Origin: Bryum argenteum | Taxonomy: Eukaryota; Streptophyta; Bryopsida; Bryales; Bryaceae | Assembly: GCA_037043015.1 (NCBI GenBank) | Contig: CM073322.1 | Coordinates: 11,419,601 to 11,483,600, forward strand | DNA: 64,000 nucleotides | Direction: 5' to 3' | In this document: positions 23,537 to 36,437 of the stretch, piece by piece | Numbering within the stretch: the stretch's first letter is position 1 | Layout: every line of letters starts with the position of its first letter | Position numbers and translations under genes: made by a program | Notes under the pieces: model-generated | What the model was told of the DNA's origin: nothing | Databases searched by the model: none | The model's input: the letters and a program-made list of their open reading frames with translations, nothing else

Positions 23537-24309
23537 GATTTACCATGGTAAGATATATAAGATCCTGTGAAAACATTTGATTTTGACATGGAGGTAGTTT
23601 GAAATTCAAATGTAAAGGTTGGTTGTTGACATTGAGAAAACATATGAAAAAGTAGTATTCGGAAATTTCAAATAGTTGTAACATATCTTGTACAATATAT
23701 CTTCTATATGTTGAAAATAATCAAAATCAAAGTATATGGTGATTTTTGGTGAAATTTTAAAGATTTTGCAAGTTGACTGTATTTGAATATATTTTTTACA
23801 ACGAGTCTTCAAGTCAAGGAGTCACGTGTACCCCTATTTTGACAACAATTCTACAGATGAGTGAATCTGGCTTTTGCAAATTGTATTCAACTTGAGCACA
23901 TGGCTATTCTATGAGATGCAAGAAGGCGAATACCACTTCAAGCACTTCAATAACTCTTTCAGAGCCTTGGATGTGAGAGCTCAAAGCTGATGACTAAGAG
24001 AGGCGGACATGCCTTTCCGTAGAACTATTGGAGATCACAATTTGATTGAAGTGTTGAATAGTTATCTGTAAATGTATGAATGTAACATAAGAAATACACA
24101 ACACAAAATTGAAACACGAGATGCAAACATGTACTAAGGTTTAGATCAAGTCAAGAGCTCAATGGGGACCAAAAACGTATTTTGTAGATCGTTCAACAAC
24201 AGGTCACCACAGACAAAGAGCTCGATGAACACTCATGGTAGGTGATCTCTACAAGTAGAAGTTGTACACTTTACATTAAGCCTATGTTAATGACAAAGAA
24301 AATGCATGA

Positions 24310-24590
24310 CAACTTAATGTGAAAAGGCATTTTAATATAGTTGTGTTTTGAGTGGTTTTACTAAAGGCATACACTAACTATAAAATTGCATGACAATGTT
24401 GTGTTTTGAGTAACTTTAAGACAAGGACAAGCTGTACAATCTACAATAAGCCTAAGTTACAAAGTGCATGACCACTAATGTGAAAAGACATTCTTATTGT
24501 TGTGTTTTGAGTGATTTCAAGGCGTAAAATTTAGTATGAAAACGCATGACCAAGTTGTGTTTTGAGTGACTTTAAAGCAATAAGAGATTA
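24310..24590. repeat. Local direct repeats
   Basis: GTTGTGTTTTGAGTG or a close variant occurs four times, and AATGTGAAAAG(G/A)CATT twice, in a loose repeat of 60-120 bp. No terminal repeats were found. Confidence 0.5.
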
Positions 24591-24861
24591 CATTACACTA
24601 GGTGTATCTTACAAATCCTTGACCCAATTGAGGCTACTATCCTCCTACATTACCTATATAATAATTCCAAAGTCTCAACATCGTACATGAAATACCGGAT
24701 TATACATGAAAAACCAAATTCACTCGATCTGTTATTGTTCGTCATACTTCAACTCCTTGACACGAATATTGGTTGTTAATATATATAATAAAATTTTGTA
24801 AGTTTGGTCTTTGGCCACATTTGAGTATGTTGTGATTTGATTTTTCAAATTTGTAAGCTAT

Positions 24862-25275
24862 AAACCCCTAAAGTATAAGTACTCAAAAATCTAGAAGCCT
24901 TTCGTCGACCCCTTTCCTAAAATCTGGAAATGTGGTTTTGCAATTTTGGGTAGCCTAGATGAATGGATTAAAAGTAATATATTTACGTAATATTTTCAAT
25001 GTCTGCTCCCTATAGTACAAGGTGTATGTTGTAAAATTTGCAAAGCCAAATTGTATTCTTTAAAACTTCTTCTAAAGTTGTTTGTTTTCAAGTCCAAAGA
25101 GGATCGTTTATATTTAGCTTTATTTAAAAATAAAACAATAAAGAGAAATCCATTACTAAATCTCTAATCTAATTCCAAAGTGACTCAAGTCAATAGTGTA
25201 TACCAATTTTGCAAGGGCAACCTCTAAAATTACAAAAAACAACCTTTGAAACTTTTGGTAATGTAGAGGTTTTTT

Positions 25276-25313
<38 letters not shown>

Positions 25314-25867
25314 AATTAGTAAAATTTGAATTTTGGAAAATTTCAGAATTTTCCCAAAAATCACAAATTTAGTGGTGTACGTGCTCACCAATCATTTTTC
25401 CCTTGCCCAATATTTTTTGATCCCAATGCATGCTTTACTATAATGTTGTTTTAGTACCTCCTTCTAGAGGATATTTTGCATGAAGGTCCAAGAAGCATGA
25501 CGAGTCTTTAAAATTTTGCATTAACATACCCCACCTAGTTAGTTACATGGAAAAAAATGGTTGGATATTGATATTTAAGTCCCTCTTTGTACCATGGAGA
25601 CAATGCCTCCCAAGCAATGTTAAAAAAAAAAAAAAAAAAAGAAAGAAAAAAAAAAAAGAGGTGCACAAATTGGGATGTTCTGTTATTGCAAATGGTAAAT
25701 ATTTAACTATTAATTTTTGTACAGTGACTACAGATAGATTTAGGTACAAGATATCTTGGTTGGAAGATTACCAAAAGTTGGTTTGTACTCATGGGAGTGC
25801 ATAGAGGTACAAAATTGCGGTTTTGAGATTTCAAGCTCAAAAAATACAAAGAAATATAGGAGTTTAA
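24862..25867 (-). mobile_element. Old, expanded copy of the 54860-type TTAA element
   Basis: Inverted relative to 54860-55444: it begins AAACCCCTAAAGTA, passes TTGGGTAGCCTAGATGAATG, TGCTCCCTATAGTACAAGG and GCAAGGGCAACCTC, and finishes with GTGCATAGAGGTACAAAATT and AAGCTCAAAAAATAC. It is longer than the young copies because long A/T runs and about 400 bp of unrelated sequence (around 25280-25770) lie inside it. Confidence 0.55.
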
Positions 25868-27525
25868 TATATATAAAAATCTATCACCTTCCATAGATTT
25901 TAGCATCGCAATGTAAAAATATGCATCAATACAAGCCTAAACAAAGACAAATGTGAATACTTTGGTCTCTCTAGACTCTAATTAATTTTAATTGATTGAT
26001 TGAAAGACTTTTGATTGCTTTCTTTGAAGTACATGCATCTAAAAGAACAGATGTAAATCCAAAGTTCTGTTAATGGCACAACGTAGGAATTTTTATTTGA
26101 AGTAGATATCTTAGCTCTAGTGAAAATAGTAAAGGAAAGAAATCTTCTAAGATTGTTATAGTTCTTAGATGAATTTATATGAGACAAGCTTCAAGGTAGA
26201 AATTGTAGTAACAATCCAAGAGAATACCATATAGGCATTGATAAATGATTGAATTGTGATGATAACTATTGAGCTCAAGGAGCCACATGAAACCAAATTA
26301 GCATATACTTGAAAGGACTCATATTTTGATTTGCAAAACATGCAATAGTATAATATATGATATTAATCAATCATTGAAAAGTAAATGACATATTTTTGTA
26401 CACAGAAATGCTTACTCTATATAAAGATATGTATATTCTTAAACCATGATGATTAGATAATGTATTAATACATGGTTTCTCTAATGTGTTATTTCTTACA
26501 TCTTCCGATCTCTATTTTGAATTTTTTTCCTTTATGAAAAACTTAATTTATAAAGAGACTTTGTACTTAAACACACATACATAGAAAATGTGCTTCATGC
26601 TATTCATGTTACAACTACTACACTAGGCTTATGAGATTTATGATTAGATGAGAAACTTTGCTTATTCATAATAACATCGTGACTCTGTGCTATTGTTAGT
26701 AAGATTGGACTACCATACATCATACTACAATGATAAATTTAAAGTAGTAAACCATGTAACTATTTTTAATTTTCTGACTTTATACTAATCTACAAAATGT
26801 CTTATACGCTTTGGTATAATTAAGCATGTAATATAACTGTATTTAGTTTGGTGACTCCTACATCTTATTTGCAACATTTGGTACCAAATCAATGTGAGGA
26901 GATAAGTACCTTTCTATATCTTAAACATGTACCTTTATGCATGCTCAAGCCTTCTACGAAACTTAGAGTTTCTTTTTAGAATTGGTTTTAGCACAAATTA
27001 TACATTTAGAGAATATAAAACATAGAGATCGTAACTTTGGGACGTAGCTATGAAGGAGGTCATTATTACTCAAAGACTACATTTCAAACCAACAGGGAAG
27101 AAAACAATCATCTAAAGCAAAATAAACTAATTATACATATTTCCTATTTCATTGACTTTGAAGTGAAGTAAGGTTGTTCAAAATTGATATGCAAGTACAT
27201 ATTTCTTGTCCATCATGTCTATTTGATGCGTTTGCAAGGATCATCTTTATCTCTAAATCATGATATATATTATTCCTTGCGAATATACTAAGCATGAGTT
27301 GATTGACAAACTCCTTGCTTGTGTTACGAGATCACGGATCAATGCATTAAGTCAAAATTTCAAACATTTTTTGTTTTTTGTATTAACCAATACTAATAAA
27401 GAAAAAAGTATTTGAGGGCTATAACAAATAAGAAAAATATTTAGCTATTGGAAGCAAAGAATTATCTACACTGATAATAGAAATATGGTAGGAACTTTAT
27501 AATTTTGCAAATAAAGTAGAATATA
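25868..27525. other. AT-rich intergenic stretch
   Basis: No gene, inverted ends or tandem array could be recognised. Base composition is visibly AT-rich and uniform. Confidence 0.5.
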
Positions 27526-27942
27526 ATGGGAAACAAACCGACCGGTCGCACTAGGGTTCAACAACCATATAATGAAATGGTTGAGGATGCACTCACAACA
27601 CTCAAAGATCGACCTAACTGTAGCCATAATGACGTTCTCAATCATTTAGAGGCGAAATATGAGAGAAGGATCCCTTTAAGAACTAAAAAAAACCTTGAAG
27701 TAATACTTAAGTCTATCATGAAAACTCAAAAAGGCGTTCCAAGAAGTGGCCCTACTCGGCTCATTAGAAATATAGGTCGTAAAGATAGATTTAAGGCTAA
27801 AAAAAGTCTACATCATGGTAAAACTCTTTATAGAAAGGGTAGTAGGATTACATCAAGGCTAAGAAAAACTTGCAAAAAGAGGTTGTTTCAAAAGCCTATC
27901 AAATTTGGAAAGAAAGTACATACCCCAAGAACAAAGTTTTGA
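27526..27942 (+). CDS. Small linker-histone (H1/H5-like) protein with very basic tail
   Basis: An intronless frame of 138 aa. Residues about 14-75 match the globular winged-helix domain of linker histones (H15): QPYNEMVEDALTTLKDR, then DVLNHLEAKYERRIPL, then KKNLEVILKSIMKTQKGVP, in the family order PxYxEMIxEAL, IxKxIEEKY, KKLLxxQLKKLVxxGKL. The remaining 60 residues are rich in Lys and Arg. I count 22 Lys and 17 Arg against about 9 acidic residues. It should bind linker DNA in chromatin. The long alanine/proline/lysine tail of normal plant H1 is missing, and the tail has more Arg than usual. Known liverwort sperm protamines derive from H1, so a male-germline role is a possible reading but is inference. 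It stands alone in AT-rich DNA and its codons are AT-rich compared with the other genes. A decayed H1 copy is the alternative, although the frame is intact. Confidence 0.7.
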   Translation: MGNKPTGRTRVQQPYNEMVEDALTTLKDRPNCSHNDVLNHLEAKYERRIPLRTKKNLEVILKSIMKTQKGVPRSGPTRLIRNIGRKDRFKAKKSLHHGKTLYRKGSRITSRLRKTCKKRLFQKPIKFGKKVHTPRTKF

Positions 27943-29537
27943 AACTATATAAGAAACTGAGTGTATAGAAGAATATAATTCAAAGAATATAACTTAGAGA
28001 CTTCTTACCTCTTCTACAATCCATAAATGACGGATTTGTTGATTGCGGTTTTTTATTTTCACTACTAATACGCATAAATAGACAAGTGAAGATAAAAGAA
28101 AAGCTCTCAATATTGATCATTCTTTAATGCACATGAGCATAAAACTAAAGAAAATCAACTCAAAAATTGCAACCGTTGAGCACTAAGAACTAGGTTTCAC
28201 ATCATTGATTGTATGAGCTCACTATTTGATAATGCAAGAATCCATGATTTTTTTTTTTTTATTTTTATTTTTTTGCATTTCATTAATTGTATGAGCACTA
28301 TTTGGTCATGCAAGAATCCATGAAAATTATAGGACGTAGACAAAGATGGTTTTGACAATAGACATGAATATTCAACAATCTTACCAAATGATAAACTATA
28401 AAGTTGAATATTTCTATCTCAAGTATGTAATTTCATTACATGGTTAATTGATATGAAATTACATAATTGAGCAATATTGATGTAAAGACATTCACAATTA
28501 TGAACACCATTTGACTATTGTCACATGCACCACAATTTACAGATCTATCCCCAGTCAATTCAAGTGTTCACAAAACATGAACAAATGAGTTTTGTATACT
28601 ATATACACAACAACATTTTGTTGTGCAAGAAAGTTAAACAAATAGTGAACTTATGCATAAAAAATGGGAAAAAGTAACAAACTTAAGACATAGAGATAGA
28701 GTCACCCTTATGTGTTAGTATTTCACTTTGAGATAGCCAACAGGGGAAGCATGTTCTATTGAGTTGGTGACTAATGGTCTCACAATAGATTTTTTCTTAC
28801 AACAAAGCATTTTGAGTATCTTATAGAAAATTTCATGAAAGTTTTATTTTTGCATAAATATAACAAATTTTGAATGATTTAAGACATGCAAAATCTTGGC
28901 TATTTACAAATATGGTGATTGGACATGGAAATTTATAGTAGTTGAATTCTTCTATTTTGAAAGGACTAGAAACATTGGTCTTTAGAAAAACTTTAAGTAT
29001 GTACTGTAAGAATGGCAAATCATTTGTAGTAAAGAATTCTGATTTCATGGCGTTTGTAGATTCCTCCTTGAATCTTATTCAATCCTCTCTCATTACTGTT
29101 CACCCATCCCATATATCATTAGTGAAATTCCACGTCTATTCTACACAAGACATCACAAGACATCGTTGACACCATGCCAACAAGAATTGAGGTAATATTG
29201 ATAATTTGTTTTTCTTGTTGATTTCTGGTATGAACAAATTATATAAAAAATATTGGTACACACCATTATACATACATTGTATGGTTTTGGTGTATGATAT
29301 ATGGCATACAATATATAGCATACACTTATAGCGAATTGATCTATGTTTAACATTTTATACTCCACACAATGTTACATATTGTATACATACGATATGTCAC
29401 TGTGTACTCTACTTTCCAAACACAGTTGCACAAAAAATAGATATGTACAAACAACTCTATCAGTAGCCTCTTACTTGTTTTTCTCATTTTCCACATTCAT
29501 CATGTCAATATTCTACACATACTTCTCCAAGATACCA
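27943..29537. other. AT-rich intergenic stretch
   Basis: Only short frames with no family resemblance. A block around ATTGTATGAGC(TC)ACTATTTG with AAGAATCCATGA is repeated at about 28210 and 28285, separated by a T-rich run. Confidence 0.45.
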
Positions 29538-29815
29538 TTAATCCCTAAAAGCACAATCAACCATTTCATGGGCGATCCTGAGTTTTGAGGGGCTGTACCT
29601 AAGTAAAAATTAATATTTCTGGAACCCTTTTGAACATTCGAGACGTTCGGTGAGATGTGAACCACATTCAATTTCCAGAACCTCATTTGGATCATAATTT
29701 GCTTACAATAAGCCTTCAAACACAAATAGGGAAAGGTTTTCTTCATGTAAAAAAACTTACTATACAGGGAAACTATATATTAAGGTTCCTCATAGATTGC
29801 TGGTGGCCCTCTCGA
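29538..29815 (+). mobile_element. 5' half of a 22995-type TTAA element
   Basis: It begins TTAATCCCTAAAAGCACAAT and continues with sequence matching 22995 onward, including ACCACATTCAATTT, AAGCCTTCAAACACAAAT and TTACTATACAGGGAAACT. Similarity stops near TGGTGGCCCTCTC, so the right half is missing or unrecognisable. Confidence 0.55.
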
Positions 29816-30160
29816 GAGTTCATTCGGGCAACTGATTTGATTCTTTCGTATTTCCACTTCCCATGTGCACAGCATGACAACGTAAACACGAAACTCCCAT
29901 TTTTGTAGAGGATATGATGACTGAGAGACCCAACACGGGATGAACAATCTTCATGATCCCTCCAATCACCAGTCTCACTTGCGAGCCAGCTTCCAAATTG
30001 GAAAAGAAGGTTATAATTCATAACGCTTCAAACTTTATGTACTCAACATGAGATGACGTTATCAACCCTTGAGGTTGATTCTCGTCCAGATCTCAACAAC
30101 ACGCCGCCGACACATCACTGGATGATGCTTTTTCATGTACACTAAAAAAACTAAGGTGGT

Positions 30161-33100
30161 TTAAAATCTCCTTTGAGTTGCAAGCCGTGCTCCTACTCTT
30201 CGTGGAGAACCGGTTTGGACGACAGGCTGGTCCGTGAGTTGCTGGCATAGACAATCAGGTGCTGGATTGGTGTAGAAGGCCTCTTCTGATTTGAACCGGT
30301 CTTTCCCTCTGGTTCCTTGCAATGGGCCTCGTCGCTTGCGAGGAGCACCTTGCCTGCACATGCACAGCAATTCCGTTAAAGTGGTAAATGGTAATGCAAG
30401 TGTCAGTTTTACTGACATTTTGTCACGGAGTGTCATATCATGTGGGTCGAAGCAACTTGAAGGGCTGATTCAGAAAACTAACCGATCTTGGTGCATCAAG
30501 GTTATCACTTCAGCAAGCTTCTCGTTCTCGTGAAGAGTTCCATTCTCTAGCTTGTCGAACAAACGAACCAGCGACTTCCTGTGTTCCGAAACAACGTTAC
30601 CGTTAGGCTCAGAGATATGTAATGAGACAAGATGATGTAATGGTCTAAGGAAGCAAGGGATGGCATGCTTGGAGCTTCAGGCAAGGGTCTAGAGAGATCA
30701 TGTTACCTGTCAGGGATGATGGTTTTGCGGTGACCCAGATAGCGGCGGTGGCCTTCGACGGCTCGAGCCATGTTTCCAGAGAACGAGGGCACGAACACAT
30801 CACTCTCCACGGACACGATGTAGTCCAAAGCGGCCATTTGGGAGGCATGGTGCTTGTAAGGTGCAAGCTCCTCCGCCGTTGCGATAGTTTCCTGTCAAGA
30901 AACATGCACAATCTGAGCTATTGTCGTCATACCTCAAAGCGCTCCTCGGAACAAGTTCTTTTAGTTTTTTCTCGGATGGAAAAGGAAACTGGTACTCTAT
31001 GGTTGCAGAATAAGAGCAGTCTATGGGTTTTACCGGTTACCTTGCTCATCACATGCGGAAAGCGGGATAGTAGGCCGGCCATTCGCTTTCGACCACCGTA
31101 AATCTCGCCTGCTGCGATGTACACCCGAGTGGTCTCTGCGAAACCAAGCGATTTCAGAAAGATCCCAATCTCTTTCGGAGTGAGAGGGCAGAAGCCTTTG
31201 TTTCGCTGCTCATTTGCATTGATCTTCTTTCTCTTCCAATGATGGGTCCTATCCCTGCACCACAGGGATCAAACACTCTCTGAGTCGCCTTCGACATGTA
31301 TATCCGATCATGATCGTCACAGTTACGCAGAATTAATGATGACAGACTCGAGGAGGTCACTAATTACCGTAAGTGATAAAGCTCAGCCGATTCTTCCTTC
31401 GATAATCCATGCGTGCAGCCACTGAATGCCAGCATGTCCTTCTCGTAACGTAAATGCAATGCAATGTAAGGCCCCGCTGCCCTCATCCTGTCCACAAGCA
31501 CCTGTCCAAGCACCAAGCTCATCAATAAAGCTCTTCCACTTTTCGCTTCAATTGTAATATGCCTTTTCCATTGAACCCATTTTTGTTGAACTGGCAGAAT
31601 TACAGCACAATGCAGCTGGAATACTTTCAGAATTTTGAAGCTCTATGCCATGATCGCTTTTCAGTGTTTGGTTCCTGGAAAGTTAGGAGTCTGAAGATAC
31701 CTTTCCCAGTGCTTCAATGTGGGGAGCAAAGCGAAGAGCTTCGTAGTGCACTCGACAACGCAGTTTCTGAATCTCCGAAGGCAAATGATTGTTTGCAAGG
31801 CGTGAATCTGTCTTTGCAGCTTTGATCACCTGTTCAAATGGCATTGAGTCGTGAAATTGGTTATTAACTGTCACAGTGGATGTAGAAATGGATGGCAAGA
31901 AAGGCTCCTGAAGATAGCGTACCCTAGTCTGCTTCCAGAGGTGACCGATCTCTTCTTCGTAGTACCTCGCATTCGACCAGCTTCTGAATTGCTTGACAAT
32001 TTTGGGCCCACGCCTGAAGGCTAAAGGAAGCTTCTTGATCACAGGCACGTCGTTGGCCAAAGACTTTATGAAGTGATCGAGATCAAAAACATCAGAAAAA
32101 TTGCTGCACCCAAATGCACGAACCTTAGCACTTCTCCAGAATCTATACACTTGATAAGCGTTCATACTCGTAATAAAGCCTTGGAAACTCATCATAAATT
32201 GGAACCTTGCAAACGAGGTCAGAGTTGAAAACTAAGACTAGGTGAACCACAAACAGAAGCTCACCTAGCATCGTGCCAGTAAGAGGCATGATCCAACTCT
32301 GGAATCACGAGAGTGGCATTGATCATGCGTGCAACTGCCACCATGTCACATATCTGCAGTCACCAAATGAGAATCGTAAGCACGAATTCGCTGATTCCAT
32401 ATCTACACTTATTGGATCAATTAAGTATATAAAAGCGAGTAGCAATCGGTGCTCGAAGAGGTGTACCCCAGCTCGCATCTGGTTGAGTCCGCCATTCGCT
32501 GATACCATTAAGTATCCTCGAGATATCGGCTTACTACCTGCACAGCAATCAAGAGGAATTCTATTTCTCAGAAACGAGGTCAACTGCAAATCAACGTTTC
32601 ACATCGAAGACGGAACAATTAAAGTCGAGCTTCGAAGAAGTGCTTACCTAGGTACTTCGAACTCGGTTTTGTACAAGGGACGAAACCCTTGTCTGCTGGA
32701 GGTGACCAGAGCTGCAGAAAACCCATGATTCACCAAGTCAGAAAAGTCACATTGAGGTTTCAAAAAGATTTTTCCGAGAAAGTGATCAACCTCCTCACCT
32801 TCTCTTCTTCTTCCTCTTCTTCCGTTCGCAGATTCACCTTCGTGGATCGCAGGTGGTGGGATGCAAACAAGCTTTGACTGTGGCTCCTACCAAGATCTAC
32901 CTGCAATGCAGCACACACTTATGAGATCCAAGCCACCAGTACGAAGAATTCCGACGAGGATGTGAGAATGTGGCACCTTGGAAAGCTCCACGAGCGGAAC
33001 GCGACCTTCTGGATTAGGGTGACGCACGGACAAGATCTCCGGGACGACTGAAAAGACAATGAGCGCAACGACAGTGATGCAGAGATAAACCGCCATCCAG

Positions 33101-33222
33101 AGCAGGTTGAACATAAAGGCCCGACTACTGCGAGGCGTCGTCGTCGACGACCGACCCACCCCGCGGTACTGACGTCCGCCGCGTGGGCTGCAAGATTGCA
33201 CCATCAACTTCTCCCTCAACAT
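30161..33222 (-). CDS. O-fucosyltransferase-family protein (plant DUF246 type)
   Basis: Twelve exons on the minus strand: 33222-32977, 32900-32799, 32711-32648, 32537-32467, 32353-32265, 32103-31923, 31829-31701, 31501-31368, 31254-31041, 30891-30707, 30578-30483, 30353-30161. They close in frame to 567 aa. It is a type II membrane protein: a basic N-terminus, one hydrophobic segment at about residues 36-60, then the lumenal catalytic region, so a Golgi glycosyltransferase is likely. Family signatures are [89 protein letters not shown] and [10 protein letters not shown]. Sugar donor and acceptor cannot be decided, because members of this family include fucosyl- and rhamnosyltransferases of cell-wall polymers. 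The start at 33222 is the first ATG before the membrane anchor. Confidence 0.9.
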
Positions 33223-35224
33223 CTTGACCCTCTAGATCAAACGACACTCACAAACTTACCAAAATCTTCAACGAGACATCACCACAATCTAATGTGCTTC
33301 CAACCAGTCAGAACCCACACAAGTCTAGTCAACCAAATCGTCCCGCTCTCGAAGTCAGCGGGCGGTACTCGTACACAAACATAACGCACCAAGTGTGTTA
33401 AGATCGTTTCATTTGTAGAGAAACGGATGCAATGTAACGGTACTGAAGTGAGCAGTGGAATCGACAAGAATGTCGATGCGAACGGTCACAAAATTGGGTA
33501 ACTTCGGAGTTGATCAAGCTTTGATCAGTGTCGACGAGACACTACCGTTGACTATCTGTGGGCATGGGTGACAAGCAAGGTCACTGCCACTGAGTGCCCA
33601 GCGGCGGAGCTCGTGTCCGTCGATATGGCTTTCGGCCCCAGGCAAAGTCCACGGCGGTCACGGATTATAAAAGTGGCTCAAACAACCTCCTCCTGTTGTT
33701 TGTCGCGCCAATGATGACGACCTCGATGATTATTATATCATTCTGATCGATGAACAGTTCGGCGCCAGAGGCTAGAACTAGAAAGTGTGATATCAGCGGC
33801 TCTCACTGTTTGATCTTTCTAAATGATATTCGTAATAATTGACAAATGCTTCTCGCATTCTCCGTTCAATGATCTGTCTATCATGAGCCCTGACCTCCGG
33901 CCCAGTACGATGTTCTGTTCGTGAAGCACCTTCGCTGTTGGATCCCAGGTTCTTCAACAAACAATACATGCTCATAAATATGTGTTTTCAGTTGTCTGTA
34001 TTGGGCAATGATAGTGTCCATCAAGAATTTCTCTGAGCTCTGTACAGTGGAGCTCTTTAATGATAATCTGGAAATCGTGAAGTATGAAGTGTTATAATCG
34101 GATATAAATTGATTTTTTTATACTTATTTTTAAAGTGAGAGAAGGGAAAAGGAGGTGGTGAAAAAGCACGATTAATCTTTGAACGCCCAAGGGGTGTCAT
34201 TTTTGAGGTGCAATTTAACAACCTTGGGCCTGGCTCCAAACCTTGCACTTTGGAAATATAAGTTTCTTGATGAAGTGTTGATGTGTTCCACTCCTTTTTG
34301 ATGATTTACACTAGTTTTCTTTCAAGTTCCGGACTTTGAACTTATCTTAGAGGAGGTCTTAGAAAGTACATGTGTTTTACTTTTGTTTTACTACAGTTCA
34401 GTATTTCTACGATTCAAAATCCTACAGTTGGAATCTGATTCATACATTCGTTTGTGGTATTTCACAACCTATGCCTTTGAGCTCTTCCGCTCTTGTGTGA
34501 ATGGAAAAAATTGCACCCCAAAAGCGATCAAAACGACATTTATTGGGTCGACGGAACGATTTCTGCAGTCTCTGCCATGTCCACCTGACAATACAAAGAC
34601 CTGCAACACCATATCCAAAACCTGAGCACAAATGATGAGCATTCAGAGACTTTGGATTCCTGTTAAATATACTATCATACTTCTTTGGCTCACATGAGAA
34701 GCAACCAATGCTGCAATCAGCAAAGCAATTGATGGGGGGAAAACATAGGGCAGAGCAATTGCCAGAGATTTTTGCCACCTCCGACCCTGGACAACACGGA
34801 TCCTTGCAACGCACAGCAGCGCGAGCAAGCACTTCCTGCAATTCCGCCAGCACTCTGGCAGCATCAACAACAGTACAGTCCTACCTTTTTTCCTACCGGC
34901 CGGGCTTGATATTAATAATGCAGCAACTGCCCTGGTTGCTGATTATAGAAGGATGACAGCATGTGTTGTTCGGTGGAGGTGAAAATGACGGAATGGGTGG
35001 ACTGGTGGAGTGGAGCCTGGAGCATTAGTCCATATTAACGGCTTTGGCTTTGGCTATAAGTGGCGCCGCATGCATGCAAAGTGCCAGGCATCGCTCCTCC
35101 TTCCTCCTTCCTCTCTCGAGACTCGTGCCCGGACACCGTCAACCTTCTTGGGCGAAAAAGGTACCATAGCACCATAATGTGGAATTTTTTGCCCTTGATC
35201 AAGGTTTGTTGAAAATATTAATTA
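33223..35224. other. Intergenic DNA, no recognised gene
   Basis: A lone TTAA terminus-like stretch (TTAATCTTTGAACGCCCAAG, from 34172) suggests a relic of another TTAA element. Between 34980 and 35160 there are a TATA-like GGCTATAAG and a CATGCATGCA motif, but no downstream gene. An overlapping pair of frames at 34440-34870 on the minus strand is not recognisable. Confidence 0.4.
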
Positions 35225-35821
35225 CTCCCTCCGTCCCATAATGATCTTCTTGTTCAACTAAATATTCCAGATTAAGGTCAAAAACCAATATTTTAATATT
35301 CTGTTTTATGCAAAAAATAAAGATTGATGCTCTCCATTCATCCTCCAAGTTTGAGTTTTGAATTTTTTTCAAATGAAAGTTATGAAGGGTCAAAATGTGG
35401 GATTTGAGGGCCTTTGGGGAGGAGCACCGCTGGCCAATCAATTAACCTGTTCGCGCGCTCCTTGTCGTGACTGTTCATTCATTCCCGCTTCAATTGTGCA
35501 TTTCCCGCGTTGTCTCATCCATGTTGCAGTTCCAAGTAATTGCGGGAGTGCCAACTCAACATGTATGGAGCCGTCACCTTCCACTCAAAGGTGCCATGGA
35601 GCTCCCACTTGCTCCCCAATTTCATGGGAGTACTAAAATACTCTCTATTATTTAATTCTTGGGCCCACTGTCATGATGACTACACTCTCCACAGGTTTCC
35701 ATGAAATTGCTCTTTGAATGTGGAATTCATTTCCCGGGCTCTTCTTCCATGTCACACTAGGAAAATCATTTTGGGACAAGAAAAGAAGAGTAACTGGAAG
35801 ATCATTATGGGACGGAGGGAG
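35225..35821. mobile_element. Stowaway-like (Tc1/mariner) miniature transposon
   Basis: The two ends are perfect inverted repeats starting CTCCCTCCGTCCCATAATGA and continuing for about 25 bp, flanked by TA on both sides (35223-35224, 35822-35823). CTCCCTCCGTCCC is the hallmark end of Stowaway elements, best known from grasses. It is 597 bp, which is long for Stowaway, with no transposase frame. A weaker inner repeat (TTGTCCCAAAATGATTTTCC on the minus strand) near the right end suggests a duplicated terminus. Confidence 0.85.
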
Positions 35822-35849
35822 TACAATACAAGGGTTGCTATTTAGGTTA

Positions 35850-36215
35850 ATTATTTTGTTCTTCACAAGAGAAACTCCAATCTATATAGATGCCTGCGTG
35901 AATAGAGTGTTTGTTTGACCTATCCTTGGATGTTTACCCCGAGGCCATCACATCAATGGCAGGACTATTGACCTCTCTCGGGGTGAACATTATACTAGTT
36001 CTACCTAGCCACTAGTGCCTTAGAGATATGATATCCTCCGAGAGGGCTTTGAGGTACCCATACAATGAGGTTCAAGAACCCCCACCATAGTTGGATGGAT
36101 TGTCGTGATGAGCACTACACCAGCATGGAAAGTAGAACCCACGACCTCCTCATTGGGGGCATTGAGCCCTAACCATGGTACCTTTTCTTTCTTCACCATT
36201 ATCCAACCCATACAA
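35850..36215 (-). mobile_element. tRNA-derived SINE-like element, second copy
   Basis: Read on the minus strand it starts near GGTACCATGGTTAGGGCTCA, has the B-box-like GGTCGTGGGTTCTACTTTCC, and ends near GATTGGAGTTTCTC. Order and sequence match 1925-2300. It lies directly beside the Stowaway-like element. Confidence 0.55.
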
Positions 36216-36437
36216 TACTTTTTTGTTTTTTTATGAAGCTCGACAACTTGAAATTGTGATTTCTACCCCTTTACACAACTAGAGGTACTCATTAATATCT
36301 TTTTGTAGTTTTTGAGGATATTTGAGTGTAGGATTTTGAAGATAACGCCTATTATAAGTGCTTTGCAAGGTTATAGTTGTTGGATGTGTACCATTTGTGA
36401 TATTGTAACGTTCAAAGTTGATGTTGTTTTTGATTGC

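Noticed and set aside
34440-34870. Cysteine-rich frame of 137 codons and an overlapping hydrophobic frame of 75 codons on the minus strand
   Set aside because: The two frames overlap each other, have no family resemblance and no supporting splice pattern. They could still be a fragment, but I cannot support a gene.
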